Assembly: GCA_002316015.1 (NCBI GenBank)
Contig: DCCS01000040.1
Location: 87,816 to 131,430, forward strand
From: Prevotellaceae bacterium UBA1075
GTDB taxonomy: Bacteria > Bacteroidota > Bacteroidia > Bacteroidales > Bacteroidaceae
Direction: 5' to 3'
DNA length: 43,615 nt
Shown: one piece after another, positions 39,191 to 43,615 of the stretch
Numbering within the stretch: the stretch's first letter is position 1
Layout: each line of letters opens with the position of its first letter
Program-made: the position numbers and the translations under genes
Notes under the pieces: generated by a model
Database searches by the model: none
The model's input: the letters and a program-made list of their open reading frames with translations, nothing else
Told to the model about the DNA's origin: nothing

Positions 39191-39835
39191 TCAGCCCCTG
39201 CCTATGAGCTGGAGAAACTCCTCGCGGGTCTTGGCCTGGTTGAACGCGCCGCAGAAGTCGCTTGTGGTGGTCAGGCTACCCTGCTTCTCCACCCCGCGCA
39301 TCTGCATGCACATGTGCTGCGCCTCCACCACCACCATCACACCCAGCGGGTGCAAGGCCTCGTGGATACTCTCGCGTATCTGCTTGGTCATGCGCTCCTG
39401 TATCTGCAGCCGTCGCGCGAAGCAGTCCACCACACGCGCTATCTTGCTCAGCCCCGTCACCTCGCCGTTGGGGATATAAGCCACATGCGCATGCCCGTAG
39501 AATGGGAGCATGTGGTGCTCGCAGAGCGAATAGAAGTTGATGTCACGCACGATCACCATCTGGCTGTACTCCTCGCGGAACTTGGCCGAGTTGAGTATCG
39601 CCACGGGATCCTGCCCGTAGCCGCTGGTGAGGTGCCGCATGGCGCGCGCCACACGCTGGGGGGTCTTGAGCAGTCCCTCGCGCCCGGGGTCCTCACCCAT
39701 GAGTCCCAGTATGCACCGCACATGGGCCGAGAGTTCACGCTCCACCTGTGCCTCAGGTGTCACGCCTCCCGCCGGGCCGCCATGCGGAATCTGAGTCCAC
39801 GCCTCGTCAGAAGCCATCATCTCGTCAATCATCAT
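39191..39835 (-). CDS. folE: GTP cyclohydrolase I
   Basis: FolE converts GTP to dihydroneopterin triphosphate, the first step of tetrahydrofolate synthesis. From the start at 39835 it has 214 residues. Zinc and active-site motifs are present: FYSLCEHHMLPFYGHAHVAYIP (Cys and His ligands), GLSKIARVVDCFARRLQIQERMT, and HMCMQMRGVEKQGSLTTTS with the second Cys ligand. Several ATG codons (39835, 39832, 39820, 39817) and a GTG at 39841 are possible starts; the conserved domain begins well inside all of them. It is the last gene of a conserved Bacteroidales cluster. Confidence 0.95.
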   Translation of the reverse strand: MMIDEMMASDEAWTQIPHGGPAGGVTPEAQVERELSAHVRCILGLMGEDPGREGLLKTPQRVARAMRHLTSGYGQDPVAILNSAKFREEYSQMVIVRDINFYSLCEHHMLPFYGHAHVAYIPNGEVTGLSKIARVVDCFARRLQIQERMTKQIRESIHEALHPLGVMVVVEAQHMCMQMRGVEKQGSLTTTSDFCGAFNQAKTREEFLQLIGRG

Positions 39836-39896
39836 CGTCACTTTTATGTTCAGGAAAACGGCTGACCGTCCCGGCGCATCCGCCTGACAGTCCCGT

Positions 39897-40439
39897 TCAA
39901 TAGTAGACAGTCACCTTGCTGCGCACCATCACCGCCTCGGCAAACTGCCCCGACTCCCTCATCCGGCGGAAGTACTCGCTGGCCTCCTCGTAGGTACGGA
40001 AGTCTCCCACACGGCATATCCAGTGCGGTGAGATAAAATGCGTATAGACAGAAAGTTCCGGGAACATGGCCTTGACACGCCTTCCCATGGCGGCGGCCTC
40101 GTTCTTCCCCTTGCGCGAGTTGTCGCCCGAATACACCTGTATGCGGTAGCCGTTGACACGCATCCTCTGGCCGCTCGTCTTGACGGCAGGCGGCAGCGTG
40201 TCCAGCGAGTCGGTGCTGCGGGACGCGACGTGGCCGCCTGCTTGTGTGGCGCGCTTGCCCACGGCGACAGGCTCTTGGGGCACGGAGGTGCCGTTGACCA
40301 GCGAAGTGATCTTCCCGCTCTGGTACAGGGTTATCTTGCCCTGCCCCTGCACGGGTCTTTGCAGCAGGTCGGTGTAATGCTGTTGCGCCACCAGGGGGAT
40401 GGTTACAAGCAGGGCGAATAGGAAAAGGGATGTGCGCAT
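39897..40439 (-). CDS. SPOR domain-containing secreted protein
   Basis: This 180-residue protein has a signal peptide (MRTSLFLFALLVTIPLVAQ) and a C-terminal SPOR domain (about 92-176: GYRIQVYSGDNSRKGKNEAAAMGRR, then FPELSVYTHFISPHWICRVGDF and YEEASEYFRRMR). SPOR domains bind glycan strands that lack stem peptides and often locate proteins at the division septum. The linker between is Ser/Thr/Val-rich. The gene lies between tpiA and folE, the same order as in Bacteroides. Its specific role is unknown. Confidence 0.9.
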   Translation of the reverse strand: MRTSLFLFALLVTIPLVAQQHYTDLLQRPVQGQGKITLYQSGKITSLVNGTSVPQEPVAVGKRATQAGGHVASRSTDSLDTLPPAVKTSGQRMRVNGYRIQVYSGDNSRKGKNEAAAMGRRVKAMFPELSVYTHFISPHWICRVGDFRTYEEASEYFRRMRESGQFAEAVMVRSKVTVYY

Positions 40440-40532
40440 GTCTTGCGGTTTGTGGGGGAAAGCCCTGCCCGCCGGCGTATGGCGCGGCGGCCTCCGCCAG
40501 GCGGCCAGGGCTTGCTGTGTGTGACGGTCAGA

Positions 40533-41291
40533 TTACTTCCAGGCGTCGATGATGCCCTTGAAATCGGGAGCCTTGAGTGAGGCGCCGCCGATGAGGCCGC
40601 CGTCGATGTCGGGCTTGGCGAAGAGCTCGGGGGCGTTGCTTGCCTTGCAAGAGCCACCATAGAGGATGCTGGTCTCCTGGGCCACAGCCTCGCCATATAC
40701 CTCGGCCACGCACTTGCGGATGTAGGCGTGGATCTCCTCGGCCTGCTCTGCGGTAGCGGTCTTGCCCGTGCCGATGGCCCAGATGGGCTCGTAGGCAATC
40801 ACCACATTCTTCCACTGGTCGGCCGTGAGGTGGAACACGCTTCCTGCCAGCTCGGCCTTGCACACGGCCTCCTGCTCGTTGGCCTCGCGCTGTGCCAGGC
40901 TCTCTCCGATGCAGAAGATAATCTTCAGGCCATTCTCCAGTGCCAGGTCCACCTTCTCCTTCAGTATCTCGGGAGTCTCGGCATAGTACTCGCGTCGCTC
41001 GCTGTGGCCCAGTATCACATACTCGGCGCCCGTGCTCTTCACCATGGCCGCGCTCACCTCGCCGGTATAGGCGCCGCTCGCGTGGTTGGCACAGTTCTCG
41101 GCGCTCACGGCAATCACGCTGTCCTTGAGCAACTCGCTCACGGTGGCCAGGTGGATGAAGGGCGTGCCGATGATTACCTCGCAATTGGGCTTCTCGGCAG
41201 CCAGGATGTCCTTCAGCTCGGCGGCCAGCGCCACACCTTCCTGCAGGGTCTTGTTCATCTTCCAGTTGCCTGCTACAATCTTCTTTCTCAT
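40533..41291 (-). CDS. tpiA: Triosephosphate isomerase
   Basis: TpiA interconverts dihydroxyacetone phosphate and glyceraldehyde 3-phosphate in glycolysis. The 252-residue protein has the N-terminal VAGNWKMNKT with catalytic Lys11, the His of ILGHSERR, and the catalytic loop VIAYEPIWAIGTGKTAT. The phosphate-binding ILYGGSCKASNAPELFAKPDIDGGLIGGASL is also present over the C-terminal strands. Its ATG overlaps the stop codon of the upstream DoxX-like gene (ATGA). The longer upstream frame is not used, since family members start at MRKKIVAGNW. Confidence 0.97.
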   Translation of the reverse strand: MRKKIVAGNWKMNKTLQEGVALAAELKDILAAEKPNCEVIIGTPFIHLATVSELLKDSVIAVSAENCANHASGAYTGEVSAAMVKSTGAEYVILGHSERREYYAETPEILKEKVDLALENGLKIIFCIGESLAQREANEQEAVCKAELAGSVFHLTADQWKNVVIAYEPIWAIGTGKTATAEQAEEIHAYIRKCVAEVYGEAVAQETSILYGGSCKASNAPELFAKPDIDGGLIGGASLKAPDFKGIIDAWK

Positions 41292-42598
41292 GATGCTTTT
41301 GATTTTGAGTTTGTATTTGGTTTGTGTAAGTTTCTCAGTTTCCTTGCCACCCACAGCCGGTCAGCCAGGGTGAAGGCCAGCAGCGGCACCACATACCAGA
41401 GCAGGATGGCGAGCACCCTGGCCATGCGCGACCGGTCCTGCGGCATGCCCCACTCTGTCTGCTCCAGGGGGCGCGTCTCGCCGGACAGGTCGGGCAGTCC
41501 CGTTGACGGCCACTTGGCGACCACCCGCCCGTCATGCAGCAGCATGAGTCCGGGATTGGAGCGTATCATGGTCTTGAGCACGATGCCGTCGGTGAAGAGG
41601 AAGGGGTATTCGGCCCCTGTCATCTCCTGCCATGTGGCGATGGCCTCGGGCGCGCTGGATGTCAGGCAGTAGAACTGGTAGCCATGCTCCCGTGCATAGT
41701 CATAGTCCGAGGTGATGCGGTCGAGCACCCCGTCGTCGGCCTTTTCCAGGTAGGGCGACAGCAGCAGGAACACATACGAGGTGTCCTGTACGACCTGGGC
41801 GGTAAGGTCCTGGCCGTCGGGCGCCTGCATGCACAGGTCAGCATAGGGCGACTGGGCGCCGGACACCTCGCCCTCGACACGCGTGCCCACAAAAGTCCAG
41901 GTGCTGTCGGGATAGTTGGCGGTGGTGAACTCCCGGCGCCTCCCGTCCTTTTCCATGATGAAAAAGGTCTCGGCATGCCCTGCCACGCTGTCCCGCACAC
42001 CCAGTCCCGCACGCAGGTCGGTGCCTGTGCGATAGGGACGGAAGTCAATGAGCGGCAGGCCGTACAGGCTGATGCCTGCGAAGATGAGCGCGAAGGCCCA
42101 GGTGTAGAGTGACACCGTCCACTGGTTGCGCTCGGTGATGAGGCGTGTCATGAGCCGCGACCAGCACACCATGAGGATGGTGGCCGCGAGCAGTACCACA
42201 TTCTTCCAGAACGTCTGCCAGTTGGTGAGTACCAGCGCGTCGCCGAAACATCCGCAGTCGCTCACCGGATTGGCGATGGCCAGGTAGAGGGTGAGCGGGG
42301 TGAAGGCGAGCATGAGGAGCAGGGCCAGGAAGGCGGTGCGCCTGCGCCGGATGCCGAAGAGCAGGTAGATGCCCAGCGAGAACTCCAGCATGGCCAGCGC
42401 CACAGACAGCACCAGGGGAGCCACCCCCTGGGCAAGGGTCTGCAGGCCAAAGGCACGCGCGTAGTCCTGGATTTTGTATTCTGTCCCGTGGGGGTCGATG
42501 AGCTTGACCGTGCCCGAGAAGACGAAGGTGCACACCGCCACCAGGCGCGCCGTGTTCACCGCCAGCCACAGGAGCCTACTCTTCCACTTTGTCCTCAC
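41288..42598 (-). CDS. BT_3928-family DoxX-like membrane protein
   Basis: This 436-residue protein has an N-terminal DoxX-like membrane part (about 1-185) with four or five helices, including LVAVCTFVFSGTVKLIDPHGTEYKI and the Cys motif SDCGCFGDAL. An extracytoplasmic domain follows (about 190-390), with TSYVFLLLSPYLEKADD and SNPGLMLLHDGRVVAKWPS, which resembles a thioredoxin-like fold without a CxxC. A C-terminal helix (VLAILLWYVVPLLAFTLADRLWV) closes it. Such proteins recur beside DUF1599 and tpiA in Bacteroidales; function unknown, possibly linked to redox or respiratory maintenance. It overlaps the DUF1599 gene by 23 bases and tpiA by 4. Confidence 0.85.
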   Translation of the reverse strand: MRTKWKSRLLWLAVNTARLVAVCTFVFSGTVKLIDPHGTEYKIQDYARAFGLQTLAQGVAPLVLSVALAMLEFSLGIYLLFGIRRRRTAFLALLLMLAFTPLTLYLAIANPVSDCGCFGDALVLTNWQTFWKNVVLLAATILMVCWSRLMTRLITERNQWTVSLYTWAFALIFAGISLYGLPLIDFRPYRTGTDLRAGLGVRDSVAGHAETFFIMEKDGRRREFTTANYPDSTWTFVGTRVEGEVSGAQSPYADLCMQAPDGQDLTAQVVQDTSYVFLLLSPYLEKADDGVLDRITSDYDYAREHGYQFYCLTSSAPEAIATWQEMTGAEYPFLFTDGIVLKTMIRSNPGLMLLHDGRVVAKWPSTGLPDLSGETRPLEQTEWGMPQDRSRMARVLAILLWYVVPLLAFTLADRLWVARKLRNLHKPNTNSKSKAS

Positions 42599-43133
42599 CG
42601 AAGGTCAGTTTTATCAGGCCGAACACGGCATAGTTCATAATGTCCATATAATTTGCGTCTATGCCCTCGGACACGAGGGTGCTGCCCTGCAGGTTCTCGA
42701 TTTGCTTGGTGCGCATGACCTTCATGAGAATGAGGTCGGTGTAGCTGCTCACGCGCATCTGCCGCCATGCCTCGCCATAGTCATGGTTCTTGCGCAGCAT
42801 CAGGTTGAAGGCATCACCGGCGTGGCGGTCATATTCCTCCAGGCACTCTGCCGCGCCGAGGTCTTCCCGTGCCTCGGCCGCGCCCAGTTCCAACTGTATG
42901 AGCCCGATGACGGCATAGTTGACAATGCCCACAAACTCGGACTTCACGCCCTCGTCCACAAGTGCTTTCCCGCAGGTCTCCAGGGTGCGTATGCGGCACG
43001 CCTTGATGTATATCTGGTCGGTCAGAGAGGTGGGGCGCAGTATTCTCCACGATGCCCCATAGTCATGCAACTTCTTCACGAACAAGTTTCTGCATTCCGC
43101 CAGAACGCTGCGGAACTGTTCCTGTGTATCCAT
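42576..43133 (-). CDS. DUF1599 protein with internal duplication
   Basis: From the start at 43133 this cytoplasmic protein has 185 residues; an ATG at 43142 is the alternative. It consists of two homologous DUF1599 repeats. KKLHDYGASWRILRPTSLTDQIYIKACRIRTLE...NYAVIGLIQL in the first half is matched by RKNHDYGEAWRQMRVSSYTDLILMKVMRTKQIE...NYAVFGLIKL in the second. The conserved His-Asp-Tyr-Gly of each repeat suggests a metal or nucleotide site, as in distant MazG-like all-alpha folds, but no activity is known. It is first in the run to folE and has a consensus promoter. Confidence 0.88.
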   Translation of the reverse strand: MDTQEQFRSVLAECRNLFVKKLHDYGASWRILRPTSLTDQIYIKACRIRTLETCGKALVDEGVKSEFVGIVNYAVIGLIQLELGAAEAREDLGAAECLEEYDRHAGDAFNLMLRKNHDYGEAWRQMRVSSYTDLILMKVMRTKQIENLQGSTLVSEGIDANYMDIMNYAVFGLIKLTFGEDKVEE

Positions 43134-43158
43134 ATATATCATTGTATATAAGTATCGG

Positions 43159-43190
43159 CAAAGTTACGGCTACTTTGTCACATGTGCAAA
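43159..43190 (-). promoter_or_regulatory. Promoter of the DUF1599-tpiA-folE run
   Basis: On the minus strand TTTG (43190-43187), 20 bases and TAACTTTG (43166-43159) match the consensus fully, with the same spacing as the thiD promoter. The leader would be about 20 bases. Confidence 0.75.
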
Positions 43191-43231
43191 TTTGGGTTTG
43201 ACAAAGGAACATGGTGCTCACCGCTTTTCGG

Positions 43232-43267
43232 GCGGCCTCACCCCACGGCCTCCCCCGCTGGGGAAGG
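43232..43267. repeat. Degenerate REP-like GC palindrome
   Basis: The stretch has GGCCTCACCCC followed by CCTCCCCCGCTGGGGAAGG (43249-43267), an imperfect palindrome like those at 14971 and 20881. The rest of 43191-43536 shows only high-GC sequence without a supportable gene. Confidence 0.45.
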
Positions 43268-43536
43268 AATGGCAGCGCGGGGCGGGCGTGCGCGCGGGGC
43301 GGCTCGCGCCTGCCCTCTGCTCTTCGCGGAAGAAGTGGCACCGCTTACTGGCCCGACGGGGGGAAATTCACCCCTGAGAGTTTCGTGGGAGGACGGGCGG
43401 CAAGGCAGGCCCAAGCCTGCGGGGCAACCCTTGGCACATGCCGCAGCCGGGGCACGGGGGCACTTGGCGCGGGGCGGAAAGCGTCCGCCTGGCTCCCTGC
43501 ATTCCCGCTTTCCCGAAAGAGTGCCAGCCTTCGCAC

Positions 43537-43615
43537 GCCAACGCATGCCGCCGCATCCGCCAACGCATGCCGCCGCATCCGCCAACGCATGCCGCTGCAT
43601 CCGCCAACGCAGCGC
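43537..43615. repeat. 22-bp tandem repeat array (right window end)
   Basis: Units start at 43537, 43559, 43581 and 43603 with a period of exactly 22. Each contains GCCAACGCATGCCGC. The first two are identical, the third differs by one base and the fourth is cut by the window end. The last 8 bases (CGCAGCGC) equal the first 8 bases of the window. Confidence 0.88.

Noticed and set aside
1..43615. The window as a circular plasmid, based on overlapping ends
   Set aside because: It carries single-copy core genes (dnaG, nusB, coaE, pth, tpiA, folE) and no replication initiation, partition or mobilization gene. The end overlap is short and lies in repeats.

Overview
The window is a 43.6-kb piece of a high-GC Bacteroidales chromosome, probably Prevotellaceae or a close relative. 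Support comes from SusC/SusD proteins, the gene orders nusB-yajC-ybbR-coaE and DUF1599-DoxX/BT_3928-tpiA-SPOR-folE, PUR/DUF3276 and DUF5606 proteins, and promoters of the Bacteroidetes type (TTTG, about 20 bases, TAnnTTTG). No phage, insertion sequence, CRISPR array or rRNA was seen. One tRNA is present, a tRNA-Arg(CCG).

Layout. 1-3.8 kb (minus strand): nusB, yajC, a YbbR-domain protein, coaE and a DUF5606 gene, ending in a strong hairpin terminator. 3.9-10.3 kb (plus strand): housekeeping genes for a PUR-domain protein, L25/Ctc, Pth, PepT, an HslR-like S4 protein, an Lrp/AsnC regulator and DnaG, then tRNA-Arg. 10.7-13.9 kb (minus): a dipeptidyl peptidase IV and a secreted protein of unknown function; a radical SAM gene diverges from them. 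15.1-21.7 kb (minus): a ThiD-like kinase, then binding protein, permease, GH20 hexosaminidase and ATPase genes of a BtuFCD-type ABC importer in one run, with a DUF4465 (BtuH-like) lipoprotein gene upstream. Together these suggest cobalamin capture, though heme or siderophore import is not excluded.

21.8-29.9 kb (minus) is the most unusual part. A run of closely packed genes encodes a PstS-like periplasmic binding protein, SusC, SusD, a secreted tandem OsmC protein, a secreted C_GCAxxG_C_C cysteine protein and then an Lrp/AsnC regulator. It contains no glycoside hydrolase, so it does not look like a polysaccharide utilization locus. A TonB-dependent uptake system coupled to periplasmic thiol redox chemistry is the working hypothesis.

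30.2-34.6 kb (minus): a receiver-domain/PEP-pyruvate ATP-grasp fusion and glutamate dehydrogenase. 34.8-38.9 kb: comF and a divergent secreted GH2 beta-galactosidase. 39.2-43.1 kb (minus): the DUF1599-BT_3928-tpiA-SPOR-folE cluster.

Three arrays of 22-bp tandem repeats lie at the left end, in the middle (20.7 kb) and at the right end. The two terminal arrays share an 8-base end overlap and would join in phase, which suggests that assembly stopped inside a multicopy repeat. GC-rich palindromic REP-like elements occupy several intergenic regions.
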